Source: Granulicella sp. L60
GTDB lineage: Bacteria; Acidobacteriota; Terriglobia; Terriglobales; Acidobacteriaceae
DNA length: 64,000 nucleotides
Direction of reading: 5' to 3'
Assembly (NCBI RefSeq): GCF_009765825.1
Contig: NZ_LMUR01000022.1
Location: forward strand, 1-64,000
Positions 8,748-18,092 of the stretch are shown in pieces. A program made the translations under genes and the position numbers. The stretch's first letter is position 1; each line of letters starts with the position of its first letter. The notes below the pieces were generated by a model. That model worked only from the letters and a program-made list of their open reading frames with translations. It ran no database searches and was not told where the DNA came from.

Positions 8748-9517
8748 CTCAACCGCAAGTGAATGGACATCTTCGCCAGGATCAAATCAGTGCCTTTATC
8801 GACGGCGAGCTGTCTCATAGTGAGGCTACTGAAATTCAGCAACATCTAGCCGATTGCCACTCATGCGCGTTGCGAGTTCTCTCTGCAACACAGCTCAAAA
8901 CCGCCACGGCCCGCGCGGCCCAACGATTTTCCGCTCCGCCTGAAGCACTTGCACGGTTGACGGCGCAGCTCCGTCCTCAGGAACCTAAGAAGACTGCGCG
9001 CATCTACTCGTTTCGTTCCGTTGCATGGGCTGCAATGGCCGCGGCTTTGGTGCTTGCCGCCTCGCTAATTGGTTGGCGCCAGACTCGACAGGCCAATACC
9101 CTCTCCGCCGAATTGCTCGATCATCACCTGGCCACCTTATCCAGCGGCGCTTCTCCCGAAGTGATATCGACCGACCGTCACACGGTAAAGCCCTGGTTCC
9201 AAGGCAAGCTGCCCTTTAGCTTCAACCTGCCAGACGCTCTTCCCGCGGATACCACTCTCAAGGGCGGCGATCTCGCATATCTCAACGGACAGCCCGCGGC
9301 GTTGCTTCTCTTCACCATCCATAAGCACGAGGTTTCGGTCTTTCTTACCCAGAGATCGGCTAGTCCCATGGTGACGGTGCTGCCTGGAACTCAATCTGGC
9401 TTTGCCATTCGTCATGCGACGACGCATGAGCTGCGCATCATCGCCGTCAGCGATGTCAATCCCGCCGACCTCGAGGTACTCGTATCGGCTCTGGTGGAGG
9501 CACAAACGCCCCGGTAG
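8744..9517 (+). CDS. Zinc-finger anti-sigma factor, membrane-bound
   Basis: Protein of 257 aa. The start ATG overlaps the sigma stop, with GGGGA upstream. The N-terminus has the ZAS-type motif H-x3-C-x2-C (HLADCHSC) preceded by the helix DQISAFIDGELSHSEA. It is followed by a single membrane helix near residues 92-112 (AWAAMAAALVLAASLIGW) and a periplasmic C-terminal domain of about 145 residues. The probable role is to hold the ECF factor inactive until an envelope or redox signal arrives. The periplasmic domain has no family I can name. Confidence 0.9.
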   Translation: MTQPQVNGHLRQDQISAFIDGELSHSEATEIQQHLADCHSCALRVLSATQLKTATARAAQRFSAPPEALARLTAQLRPQEPKKTARIYSFRSVAWAAMAAALVLAASLIGWRQTRQANTLSAELLDHHLATLSSGASPEVISTDRHTVKPWFQGKLPFSFNLPDALPADTTLKGGDLAYLNGQPAALLLFTIHKHEVSVFLTQRSASPMVTVLPGTQSGFAIRHATTHELRIIAVSDVNPADLEVLVSALVEAQTPR

Positions 9518-9811
9518 CGCAAAGGCAACGACCGACTCGTCTCGACCGATAAGTATCGCTAGGAATTAAAGAGCTTAGGGCGATTCCAACCTGCGCCATG
9601 CGGCCAGATTACGGTTGAAACAGCAAGTGAGTGAATGAAAATACCCTATAAGTCAACCAAATTGCCAGCTTATGGGGGAGTACATCGCGTGAGCATTGGG
9701 CATCAATAAATGCCGTGTGTGCGGGTATCTGTCCAGCGACAGCATCTCCGGCAGTTGCATTTTTGTCCTAAGGAATTGGCTTCGTTTTGTACTCTAAGAC
9801 CTACATACAAA
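9518..9811. other. Intergenic region with a 9-bp inverted repeat
   Basis: No credible ORF. CCCTATAAG (9644-9652) and CTTATGGGG (9669-9677) form a near-perfect inverted repeat about 140 bases ahead of the hydrolase start, a possible operator or leader hairpin. Nothing else is recognisable. Confidence 0.35.
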
Positions 9812-11011
9812 ATGAGCCACTCTAAATTTCTACGAACACTATTTTTCTTCTTTCTGTTACCCCTCACGTCAACCTGCGTGCAGGTGTACGCCCAAACGTC
9901 ACTCCCCAACCTGCAATCCATCGATGCTCTCGGCTCAGATCTATTCCTTCAGTCTGGCTCTACTGGCATGGTTCTCGTAGTCGTTCGCGACAACCAGGTA
10001 TTTTTCCACGGATACGGTGAGACGGCGCCCAACTCCCGTCAGGCACCTACGCAGGACTCTTTATTGAGGCTCTGCTCTCTCACAAAGATATTCACCACCG
10101 ACGTCCTAACCAAACTCGTAACGGACAAGACCGTACGACTCGACGATCCGCTTCAGCGTTTCTCTTCACCCCACATAGTTGTGCCCAAACACATCCAACC
10201 CATCACCCTTGCCGACCTCGCAACCCATACATCCGGCCTTCCAAGGGAACTGGGTAACGCACCTCCTGGAAGCCCTCACTTCACCTTCCCTGACTATCGC
10301 ACGCGCTGGCGATGGCTACCAAACCAGCGACTCCGCAGCACTCCGGGTACGGCCGCTCTTTACTCGAATGTCGCCTTCGACTTCCTCAGCGATGCCCTCC
10401 AGGCCGCCACCCACAAACAATACGCAGCCCTCCTTGCCGAGCGCACTCTCAATCCGCTCCACATGCAGCACACGACATTCTTTCCAAGCGCGGAGCAATG
10501 CAGCCATCTGCTTCTCAGCACCAATGACGAAGGACCTTGCACTGTGACTGAGCCGACCGCTGGAAGCTCAGGACTGTACTCCACCGCTGCCGACATGGCA
10601 ATCTGGCTTCAATACCTGCTCGGGACCCGTGGTCCAGGAGATCTCTCACAAGACCCCGCTGCTCAAGCCATTTACATTCTTCCCTCTCACCTCGTCAGCC
10701 AAAAAGGTCTCGATCACGCCGGTGAGCCAACCGGTATCGGTCTCGGATGGATTCACATCCTGCCAGTCAACTCGCCTTCGCACATCATCGAAAAGACGGG
10801 CGGCGGCGGTGGCTTTGAGACCTATATCGCCATCAACCACTCTCAGCGCACCGCGATCTTCCTCGCTGCCACAGACGGTTCTGTCGACACTCATCTGAAC
10901 CTCTTCAATGGTGCGAATAAGCTTCTGCTCGCTGTGGCTGGTCTCCCACCCCTCCCGCCCCCACAACCGAAACCGGCACCCAAGCGATCTCTTAAACATC
11001 GCCGCCGCTAA
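9812..11011 (+). CDS. Secreted beta-lactamase-family serine hydrolase (AmpH/class C-like)
   Basis: Protein of 399 aa from the ATG at 9812. The 34 codons in front of it lack a signal-like start and are left out. It has an N-terminal signal peptide (KFLRTLFFFFLLPL...YAQT). All three penicillin-recognising motifs are present: S89LTK92, Y184SN186 and K328TG330 followed by a glycine run. The protein is periplasmic or secreted. The family includes class C beta-lactamases, DD-peptidases and esterases, and the sequence alone does not choose between them. The C-terminus is an unusual proline-rich, basic tail (PPLPPPQPKPAPKRS...), possibly surface- or wall-interacting. Confidence 0.88.
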   Translation: MSHSKFLRTLFFFFLLPLTSTCVQVYAQTSLPNLQSIDALGSDLFLQSGSTGMVLVVVRDNQVFFHGYGETAPNSRQAPTQDSLLRLCSLTKIFTTDVLTKLVTDKTVRLDDPLQRFSSPHIVVPKHIQPITLADLATHTSGLPRELGNAPPGSPHFTFPDYRTRWRWLPNQRLRSTPGTAALYSNVAFDFLSDALQAATHKQYAALLAERTLNPLHMQHTTFFPSAEQCSHLLLSTNDEGPCTVTEPTAGSSGLYSTAADMAIWLQYLLGTRGPGDLSQDPAAQAIYILPSHLVSQKGLDHAGEPTGIGLGWIHILPVNSPSHIIEKTGGGGGFETYIAINHSQRTAIFLAATDGSVDTHLNLFNGANKLLLAVAGLPPLPPPQPKPAPKRSLKHRRR

Positions 11012-11109
11012 ACCCGACCAGGTTCGCCTTCATTTCGGTGCGGACCATTCACTTGGAAGTTAGCAGCCTGTAGGCGATCGTCGAACGATACGCCCGTAGC
11101 TTTCTTAGA

Positions 11110-11144
11110 CAAAAACAAAGGGCGAGAACCTAGGTTCTCGCCCT
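11110..11144 (-). terminator. Intrinsic terminator of the TonB receptor at 11164-14706
   Basis: Read on the minus strand, AGGGCGAGAACC and its exact complement (11133-11144 with 11119-11130) are separated by TA and followed by TTTGTTTTTG. It lies 20 bases after the receptor stop. It could also stop plus-strand transcripts, since an A-rich tract flanks it. Confidence 0.88.
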
Positions 11145-11163
11145 GAAAAAAGAAGATGTCTCC

Positions 11164-14100
11164 TTAGAAATCAATTCTGAGTGCAGCCTGCCCTGTACGG
11201 TTCCCGGCATTTTCGGCAGTTTGTGCTCCGATCAATGCTCCAAAGGTAGAAGGACTATCGATTGCGGTTGCAGGCGGGGCAAAGTTTGTATGGTTCAGTA
11301 CGTTGGTAAAAGTTGATTCGAAGCGCGCATGCACCTGTTCCGTGATCCGAATCGATTTTGCGACGCCAAGGCTGACCGTTGCGGTGCCCGGTCCTTGTAG
11401 GATACCGACTCCGGCATTGCCGAAGCGGCCAGCTCCTACGGGTGTTGGTGCAAAGGCAGCCAGGTTGAAGTACTGCGTTCTCGACTGTCCTGCATAAAAA
11501 TTTCCCGAAACAACATCCGGACGCAAAACTGCGCCACGGTTCGCCACATTTGTGTTGGACTGATCGTTTCCTGCGCCAATACTAGGCGTCAACCATGGAC
11601 CCGTTTCGAGCAATGTCACAGTCGTAAGATCCCAACCGCCAAGAAAAGCATCCTTTACGCCGCCGTCGTTCATAAAGCTACGACCTCGGCCAAATGGCAG
11701 TTGATAGACACCCGTCAGAAGCATGCGGTGGTGGCGCGTGCCTTCGACGTTGCCAAGATCACTCTTCACGTTGAAGCGGTTTGCGATTGGAAGACCATAG
11801 TTGACCTCACCTGCAAAGGAACTCGGTGCGTCGCCTTGGTTATCCGCCACACTATTAGCAAAGGTGTAGTTTGCATCAAAGTACAGCCCATGTTGCATGC
11901 GATGTGTCGCATCCAACTCGAACGCACGATAGTTTGCTTCACCGGCGTTGAATGTGCTGAACAGTTCGGTCCAGTTCGTATAGGGAGAGCGTGGGTCAAC
12001 ATAAGGGCTGGCGGCTGTTGTTACGAAGGGTGTTGTACTTGCGGGAATCTGGTTCAGGTCTTCCGTAATGCTCAGCCGGTAAGTGTGCATCCCTACGTAG
12101 CTCGCACGGATGGATGTATTGTTGGAGATCTCGCGCTCTATGGTTACGTTCCACTGATTCGACTGTGGATCGCGATAGTTTGGGTCTACACCTTGATCGA
12201 GACTTCCTCCGCCGATCTGTGCCGTAGTGCTAGGAGGAGCTGTATTGGGAAACTGGATGAGGGGTGTATTCGATCCAGGAATATTGCTATTGGCATAGCT
12301 GTGCAGGCTCGACGTCGGATTACCACTGTTGTTGAACGACAGCGGTCCAAGATTCGTCATCGTGTAAATACCAAAACCTGCACGGACAACCGTCTTTGTA
12401 TCGTTGAAAGGACGGTAAGCTACAGCGACGCGCGGCTGGAAGTTGCCCTTGTAGGTGTTACGTAGACTTTGCGGTAAACCATCCTGACTCGCCGTCACGT
12501 ACTTCGTACAGGGAAGAGTGGTGTTATTCAGGTTGCAGGCGTTGAACGATTGCTGGAAGGCAACGTTGGAAGGCGTAATGTTTTGTTTGGCGAGATATCC
12601 CGCCAACGCATCTGGAACCACAATCGAGTTGTTCCGTTGATCGAAGTTAGCCAGATTGCCACCATCCTCCTGAAAACCAGGAAGAATCTGCCAACGCAAC
12701 CCGTAGCTCAAAGTCACTCGGTTGTTCAACTGATACTCATCTTGAGCAAACAAGCTGTATTGTGTGGCTGTTCCACCTACGTCAGGGCTGGATACAGCAA
12801 AGTTAAGTGTAGTTGGCGCGCCTTCCAGAAAGTCGCCAAAAGCACTTTGTGTAAATGTCGGCTGAAATATGAAGTCGCCAAAATCATCCGATGCGAACTC
12901 CGGTGCAAAGCTCTCCAGGTCGAAGTACCGGACCCTGCGAATATCGAGTCCACCCTTCAGTGTATGTCTACCAAAGGTGTACGTTACGTTGTCGCTGAAC
13001 TGCGTCGTCTTGGACTGCGTAATACCAGCCTTGTCTCTGCCAATCGGCTGAAAACCGGTGCCTGCACTGAAGTTAAATGTGGGAAATGCATCCGTCGTCG
13101 GGTGCTGACTGATGTTTACGCCTGTCAGATCGAGCTGATTTAGTGCATCAGATCCTTGAATCGGGAAGTTGACGCTTGTTATGACATTTGTAAATCCATA
13201 GCGGAACTCGTTCAGGATCCTTGGGGTAATCGTGTAGGTATGAGAAAACAGAAAGCTGCGATTGTGGACCGAATCCGCGTCGTTAGGGAGAAATGGATTG
13301 GCAACATCCGAAGTAATGTTCTTACGGCTAAAGCGTGCATAGGCGGACTGCTTCGATGTGATGGTTTGATCGATACGAATGTCTGAGCCATCCGTCCGCG
13401 CCGGTGTCGATTGAAAGTTCTCGTAGTTGAAGCCAGACTGTCCGGGGGCATTTGGCAGAGGGATGTAATTAAGGAGCGCTTTCGCCGTTGCGCTGATCTT
13501 CCCGGCGGGAATCACCAGCGTGGGTGGGCATGGGTTAGCAGGCGAGGGTGTGCATGGTGGGGTGAGCGCAGTGAGATCACCGTTTCGTTCATTCAGTGTC
13601 GGAACGGTGAACTGCTGCGCGACTGCGGTCGTCCGGCGATTGCCTTCGTAGTCTCCAAAGAAGAATGTCTTATTATGTCCGTTGTAAAGGCGAGGAATGA
13701 TTACCGGCCCACTTAGTGAAAAGCCAAAGGTGTTGAACTTCTTCGGCGCCTTCTGGCTGAAACCATAGGGAATGGCATCAAGGGCCTGATTCTGAATATA
13801 CTCAAACAGGCTGCCGTGGTAGTTGTTGGTTCCGTTCTTCGTTGTAAAGGTAACGTCGCCGATCTGCGAGAACTCTGCGCTGTTGTTGAACGAGGTCACC
13901 TTCACAGCCGCGATCCCTTCCTGCGAAGGATAAGCATCTTGCAACGCGCCATTCTGCCGGACGTTCGCAGTCGAAATACCGTCGACAGAAAAGTTCACCA
14001 TGGAGGAGCTCGCGCCACCGAGTGCAATGTTGCCTGAACTATCCGTCTGGACATTCGGTGAAAGACCAAGCGCTCCAAGCGGACTGGTCGTCGTCGCACG

Positions 14101-14706
14101 ATTATTCAATGGAAGCTGCGTCATCTGCAGATTGTCCTTTGAATCTCCAAGTGTTGCATTCTCGGTGTTCATCTGGTCTGCGGCAGAGGTAACCTCAACG
14201 GTCGTCGACTGGCTGGCGATGGTCAGCACGGCAGACAGTCTCAGATCTTGACGGGCTTCCACCGAAATACCAGTGAGCACGTTATCTGCGAATCCATCAT
14301 GATGCACACGAAGGCTATAGTGACCTGCCTTTACGTTTTCGAATATGAAGTTGCCTGAAGCATCGGAGCTTACGACTCGCTCCGTGTTCTCATCCGTGCT
14401 GTGCAATATGACCTGACTACCAGCGATGGATGCGGCTGTGTCGTCCTGCACGGTTCCTCTCACGCTGCCGAAGGTGGACTGGGCGAAGGCGTGTACTGTC
14501 ATGCTCAGAATCATAAAAATAGTAAGGAGGGAAAGCGTCTCCACGCAAAAGCGAGATCTTGAGGTAATCCTTATTGGTGCATAGTTATGAATGCTTCGCT
14601 TATTGCTATAAATTAGCGCCTCGTCATCTTTGGATTTCGGCGTCGGTTTAGCAGCAATTGCTGAATCAAATACAAAAAAGTCTCTAATATATTTCACTTC
14701 ACTCAC
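11164..14706 (-). CDS. Oar-like TonB-dependent receptor with regulatory-like N-terminal domain
   Basis: Protein of up to 1180 aa. The first 50 residues are a charged leader. The real export signal is around residues 50-76 (LSLLTIFMILSMTVHAFAQS), so the true start may be one of the internal GTG codons, such as 14697, which has GAGGTG upstream. A carboxypeptidase-regulatory-like Ig fold follows (GSVRGTVQDDTAASIAGS to about residue 165). A plug domain comes next (MVNFSVDGISTANVRQNG) and then a large barrel ending in ALRIDF. The family imports large ligands across the outer membrane with TonB energy; the substrate is unknown. It stands alone with its own terminator. Confidence 0.9.
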   Translation of the reverse strand: MSEVKYIRDFFVFDSAIAAKPTPKSKDDEALIYSNKRSIHNYAPIRITSRSRFCVETLSLLTIFMILSMTVHAFAQSTFGSVRGTVQDDTAASIAGSQVILHSTDENTERVVSSDASGNFIFENVKAGHYSLRVHHDGFADNVLTGISVEARQDLRLSAVLTIASQSTTVEVTSAADQMNTENATLGDSKDNLQMTQLPLNNRATTTSPLGALGLSPNVQTDSSGNIALGGASSSMVNFSVDGISTANVRQNGALQDAYPSQEGIAAVKVTSFNNSAEFSQIGDVTFTTKNGTNNYHGSLFEYIQNQALDAIPYGFSQKAPKKFNTFGFSLSGPVIIPRLYNGHNKTFFFGDYEGNRRTTAVAQQFTVPTLNERNGDLTALTPPCTPSPANPCPPTLVIPAGKISATAKALLNYIPLPNAPGQSGFNYENFQSTPARTDGSDIRIDQTITSKQSAYARFSRKNITSDVANPFLPNDADSVHNRSFLFSHTYTITPRILNEFRYGFTNVITSVNFPIQGSDALNQLDLTGVNISQHPTTDAFPTFNFSAGTGFQPIGRDKAGITQSKTTQFSDNVTYTFGRHTLKGGLDIRRVRYFDLESFAPEFASDDFGDFIFQPTFTQSAFGDFLEGAPTTLNFAVSSPDVGGTATQYSLFAQDEYQLNNRVTLSYGLRWQILPGFQEDGGNLANFDQRNNSIVVPDALAGYLAKQNITPSNVAFQQSFNACNLNNTTLPCTKYVTASQDGLPQSLRNTYKGNFQPRVAVAYRPFNDTKTVVRAGFGIYTMTNLGPLSFNNSGNPTSSLHSYANSNIPGSNTPLIQFPNTAPPSTTAQIGGGSLDQGVDPNYRDPQSNQWNVTIEREISNNTSIRASYVGMHTYRLSITEDLNQIPASTTPFVTTAASPYVDPRSPYTNWTELFSTFNAGEANYRAFELDATHRMQHGLYFDANYTFANSVADNQGDAPSSFAGEVNYGLPIANRFNVKSDLGNVEGTRHHRMLLTGVYQLPFGRGRSFMNDGGVKDAFLGGWDLTTVTLLETGPWLTPSIGAGNDQSNTNVANRGAVLRPDVVSGNFYAGQSRTQYFNLAAFAPTPVGAGRFGNAGVGILQGPGTATVSLGVAKSIRITEQVHARFESTFTNVLNHTNFAPPATAIDSPSTFGALIGAQTAENAGNRTGQAALRIDF

Positions 14707-14834
14707 CTCGAAAGACTGAAATTAACCAGTCATCCTCAGTGAACTGTGAAATCCATTAAATGCGCATCATGGAATTCCTTACGAAATCTTTATGATGAAC
14801 GCGCTACCATTCGGCTCATCAGGTTGTGAGACGT

Positions 14835-16271
14835 ATGTCCAAAAGAAAAATTCGCGATGCCATAGTCAGAACTGCGATTAGCATTGCAGCCGTCCTGCTC
14901 GTCACCTGGATCTCGTTTATTTTTCATTTCAACCTTTCCGCAGCGACCTCCCTTCATCTTTTTCTCGTAACGGTCATTGCGTTTCATTGGGGTTTTCTCG
15001 AGGCGAGTATCGCTTCATTAGTATCCGTGGCATGCATCGATTATTTTTTTACTCAACCACTGTTTGTGTTTTATATAACCGACTCGCACGACTGGATCGC
15101 TTTGGCGACCTTCGAAAGTGTTGCTTTACTCGTAAGCCGTCTCTCAGATCAGGTCGTTCGACACGCTCGCGAATCCGAAGTTCATCGGTCACAGTTGCAG
15201 AAGTTATACGAGCTAAGCCAAAATATCCTTCTCCTCGATCCACAAGAACCGCTCGATCAGCAGCTTGCGAACCTCATCCAATCCACGCTTCAGGTACGCG
15301 GTGTCGTGCTTTGGAATGCTTACAATCAGCAGTTATCCACCGCCGGTATCTGCGACGTTGCTGAGTCGGAACTTCGCTCAACCGACCTTCAGGAAGACAG
15401 CATGGACAACCTGGAAGCGACCATCTCCAGGCGAATTTTACATTCGGGTACGCGACCCATCGGTTCATTACTCATCTGCGGACGACATATGCTTGATGCT
15501 ACTTCTATCAGCGCAACTGCTTCACTTACGGTAGGAGCCATTGAAAGAGAACGTTCCTTCTCTGCCATGAGCACTGCGGAAGCAGGTCGACAGACTGAAC
15601 AACTACGCTCCGCCGTTCTCGATGGACTCGCTCATGCCTTCAAAACTCCCTTGACGACGATCAGGAGCTCAAGCTCCGGCCTACTTGAGATGAATACCTT
15701 GTCGGGTACCGAAAAAACCCTCGTGGAGCTCATTGATCAATATGCCGAACAACTCAACGACCTCACAACGCGCCTATTGCGAACGGCAAGGGTCGACAGT
15801 GCTGATCTCAAATTGAAGAGGGAGCGAGTTGATCTCATACAACTTATAGAAAAAAGCATTGGAGCATCATCGCAGGAACTCAGCGACCGTCCCGTTTATA
15901 TTCAGCCAACTGCGCGACGAAGCATAGTCATGGCGGATGAACAACTTCTCAAGATGGCGCTATTTCAGCTACTGGACAATGCCGCTAAGTACGGTGGCCT
16001 CGGTTCGTCGATCATGATCGATGTTCAGGAAGAGCCATCAGAAGTAATCATTAGCGTGCGAAACGACGGCTCCTTCATTCCGATCGAGGAGAGGGAAAAG
16101 ATCTTTCAGCGCTTTTATCGCAGCCCAGGTTCGGATCGTAAAGCATCGGGTACGGGTATTGGCCTTTCCGTCGTCAAACGCGTGACAGAAGCACATCACG
16201 GACGAGCATGGACCGACAGCAATCAACAGTCCGGAACTACGTTTTTCCTTACGTTACCCAGAATGATCTAG
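14835..16271 (+). CDS. KdpD-like sensor histidine kinase (DUF4118-GAF-HisKA-HATPase)
   Basis: Protein of 478 aa. Four closely spaced membrane helices (about residues 12-110, including LHLFLVTVIAFHWGFLEASI) form a DUF4118 module. A GAF-like region follows to about residue 250. The phospho-acceptor H box reads DGLAHAFKTPLTTIRSS. The ATPase has an N box (LLDNAAKYG), an F box (RFYRSPGSD) and a G2 box (GTGIGLSVVKR). It equals the C-terminal half of KdpD without the N-terminal KdpD/Usp part, and no kdpFABC lies nearby. The response regulator starts 12 bases after the stop, so the two form a two-component pair. Confidence 0.92.
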   Translation: MSKRKIRDAIVRTAISIAAVLLVTWISFIFHFNLSAATSLHLFLVTVIAFHWGFLEASIASLVSVACIDYFFTQPLFVFYITDSHDWIALATFESVALLVSRLSDQVVRHARESEVHRSQLQKLYELSQNILLLDPQEPLDQQLANLIQSTLQVRGVVLWNAYNQQLSTAGICDVAESELRSTDLQEDSMDNLEATISRRILHSGTRPIGSLLICGRHMLDATSISATASLTVGAIERERSFSAMSTAEAGRQTEQLRSAVLDGLAHAFKTPLTTIRSSSSGLLEMNTLSGTEKTLVELIDQYAEQLNDLTTRLLRTARVDSADLKLKRERVDLIQLIEKSIGASSQELSDRPVYIQPTARRSIVMADEQLLKMALFQLLDNAAKYGGLGSSIMIDVQEEPSEVIISVRNDGSFIPIEEREKIFQRFYRSPGSDRKASGTGIGLSVVKRVTEAHHGRAWTDSNQQSGTTFFLTLPRMI

Positions 16272-16283
16272 AAGAGGTGGGTC

Positions 16284-16979
16284 GTGGAACACCGAAGCAA
16301 AGTGCTGGTAGTAGAGGACGACGCGGGAATTCGACAAAGCCTATTCCAGACCTTGAATGCCTTGGGATTCGTTATAGGGGAGGCCGGCAATGGAGAAGAT
16401 GCTCTGGTTCGACTCCGCATGGTCGACTACGATGCGGTGTTGTTGGATATCAACATGCCGGGAATGGGTGGCATCGAAACTTGCCGCAAGATGTCCCAAC
16501 AGTATCCCGGCCTCCCCATCATCATGCTAACCGTACTCGACGAGGAAGACGATAAGGTAGAAGCCCTCGATGCCGGCGCAGATGACTTTGTGACGAAGCC
16601 ATTCCAGATCAGAGAGCTAACAGCGCGTCTGCGCGCTGCGATCCGGCGTTCCAAGGCAGTTGTGGTCGCTCCGAATGAACTGATCGTCATCGGGGATGTA
16701 ACGTTGGATCGCGTTCGCCATCGCGTCCAAAAGTTGGAAGTGGAAATTCATCTAACCCCTAAAGAGTTTGATCTGCTCAGCTATCTCATGGAACATGCCG
16801 GTCGACCCGCGCCGTACCAGCGTCTTCTGACTACTCTATGGGGACCAGAATATGGGAATGAGCGTGAGTACCTGCGAGTCCTGGTCAATCAACTCCGGAA
16901 AAAGATGGAGGACGATCCCGCTCGTCCGACCTATATCCTTACGGAAAGCCATATTGGTTACCGCTTTCGCGAGTCTTAG
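16284..16979 (+). CDS. OmpR/KdpE-type response regulator
   Basis: Protein of 231 aa starting at GTG with AGAGGTGG upstream. The receiver domain has the acidic pocket (VVEDDAG), the phospho-acceptor aspartate in VLLDINMPG, a switch threonine (IIMLTVLD) and the conserved lysine (FVTKPFQ). A winged-helix output domain follows (HLTPKEFDLLSYLMEHAGRP to SHIGYRFRES). It is directly downstream of its kinase. Its target genes are not evident; neither the converging FGE gene nor the upstream receptor shows an obvious shared site. Confidence 0.93.
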   Translation: MEHRSKVLVVEDDAGIRQSLFQTLNALGFVIGEAGNGEDALVRLRMVDYDAVLLDINMPGMGGIETCRKMSQQYPGLPIIMLTVLDEEDDKVEALDAGADDFVTKPFQIRELTARLRAAIRRSKAVVVAPNELIVIGDVTLDRVRHRVQKLEVEIHLTPKEFDLLSYLMEHAGRPAPYQRLLTTLWGPEYGNEREYLRVLVNQLRKKMEDDPARPTYILTESHIGYRFRES

Positions 16980-17102
16980 TTGTCGTCGTGTTGCTGCTGC
17001 CATCGTCTTCGTATGACGTCCTCGATTAGATCAAGAACAACGGAGGCAATGACAATAATAATAAGGAGGTAACGTCTACGATCTGGAAGACGCGAAGAAT
17101 AT

Positions 17103-18092
17103 TTAATTTTCTGGTGCATCTATGACGCAACGAAATCCCATATTCGACGTTGAACTATCCGGCGTATTCGAACTCCGAGCTGCGACGCGATATCTATTGC
17201 AGTACGACTTGTGACATAGAAAAGAGCCGCCCTTCATAACTCTTCCCGTTCCGGTCTCAGGCCCTGCAGGATTAGCCCCTGATCTGTTCCGATCATTTGC
17301 GGTGCCAAACCAATCCTGACACCACTCCCATACGTTTCCAGTAACAGAGTAAAGTCCGAAGTCGTTTGGAGGGAATGCATCGACTGGGCATGTCCCTGTG
17401 AATCCATCATCTCCCGTATCGAACTCGGGAAACTTTCCTTGCCAGATGTTGCATCTATGTTCGCCGTTCGGGCGAAGCTTATCTCCCCATGGGTAGAGTT
17501 TCTGTATCAAGCCGCCGCGGGCCGCATACTCCCATTCAGCTTCCGTTGGAAGCCGCGTGCCCGACCAGTGACAGTAGGCCTGCGCATCGTTCCACGACAC
17601 ATGCACGACAGGGTGGTTCATGCGCTTCCCAACGTCTGAACCGGGGCCTTCAGGAGCATTCCAATAAGCCCCGCTAACTTTGCACCACCAGGGTGCCGCT
17701 GCCACCGTGTCTTCAACCATCTCAGAAAAGCGGTCCTTCGATATGTGACTCCAGAAGACGAACGACCAACCGTACGTTTCAGCCTCTGTCTTATATCCTG
17801 TAACGTCGACGAACTCGGCGAAGAGTTGGTTAGTCACAGGAGATCGGCCGATATGGAACGGACTCACTGTTACTTTTCTTGCTGGCGTCTCGCCATCCAG
17901 TGGGAATCCTTCCAGGCCATCGGTTCCCATCAGGAACTCCCCGCCCGGTAGATGAATCATGCCGGCAACCGCATGATGAACACCTGTGCTTACCGAAGAC
18001 ACTTCCGTAGCTGACGAGGGCTGTTGTACGGATAAGTGATTCGAGGAAGGTGTGCAACAACTTTTTCCTAATGTGCTTTCATGCACGTTCAA
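17103..18092 (-). CDS. Formylglycine-generating enzyme (SUMF1 type)
   Basis: Protein of 329 aa with no signal peptide. It has the FGE-sulfatase fold signature (GGEFLMGTDG, SWNDAQAYCHWSGTRLPTE, NVWEWCQDWFG). Unlike most SUMF1-domain proteins, it keeps the catalytic cysteine pair and surroundings of true FGE: GGSFLCHKSYCNRYRVAARS with Cys293 and Cys298, then NTPDSSTSNMGFRC. Such enzymes oxidise the cysteine of CxPxR motifs in sulfatases to formylglycine using copper and oxygen. No sulfatase is in the window, so the client is elsewhere. It is convergent with the response regulator. Confidence 0.92.
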   Translation of the reverse strand: MNVHESTLGKSCCTPSSNHLSVQQPSSATEVSSVSTGVHHAVAGMIHLPGGEFLMGTDGLEGFPLDGETPARKVTVSPFHIGRSPVTNQLFAEFVDVTGYKTEAETYGWSFVFWSHISKDRFSEMVEDTVAAAPWWCKVSGAYWNAPEGPGSDVGKRMNHPVVHVSWNDAQAYCHWSGTRLPTEAEWEYAARGGLIQKLYPWGDKLRPNGEHRCNIWQGKFPEFDTGDDGFTGTCPVDAFPPNDFGLYSVTGNVWEWCQDWFGTANDRNRSGANPAGPETGTGRVMKGGSFLCHKSYCNRYRVAARSSNTPDSSTSNMGFRCVIDAPEN

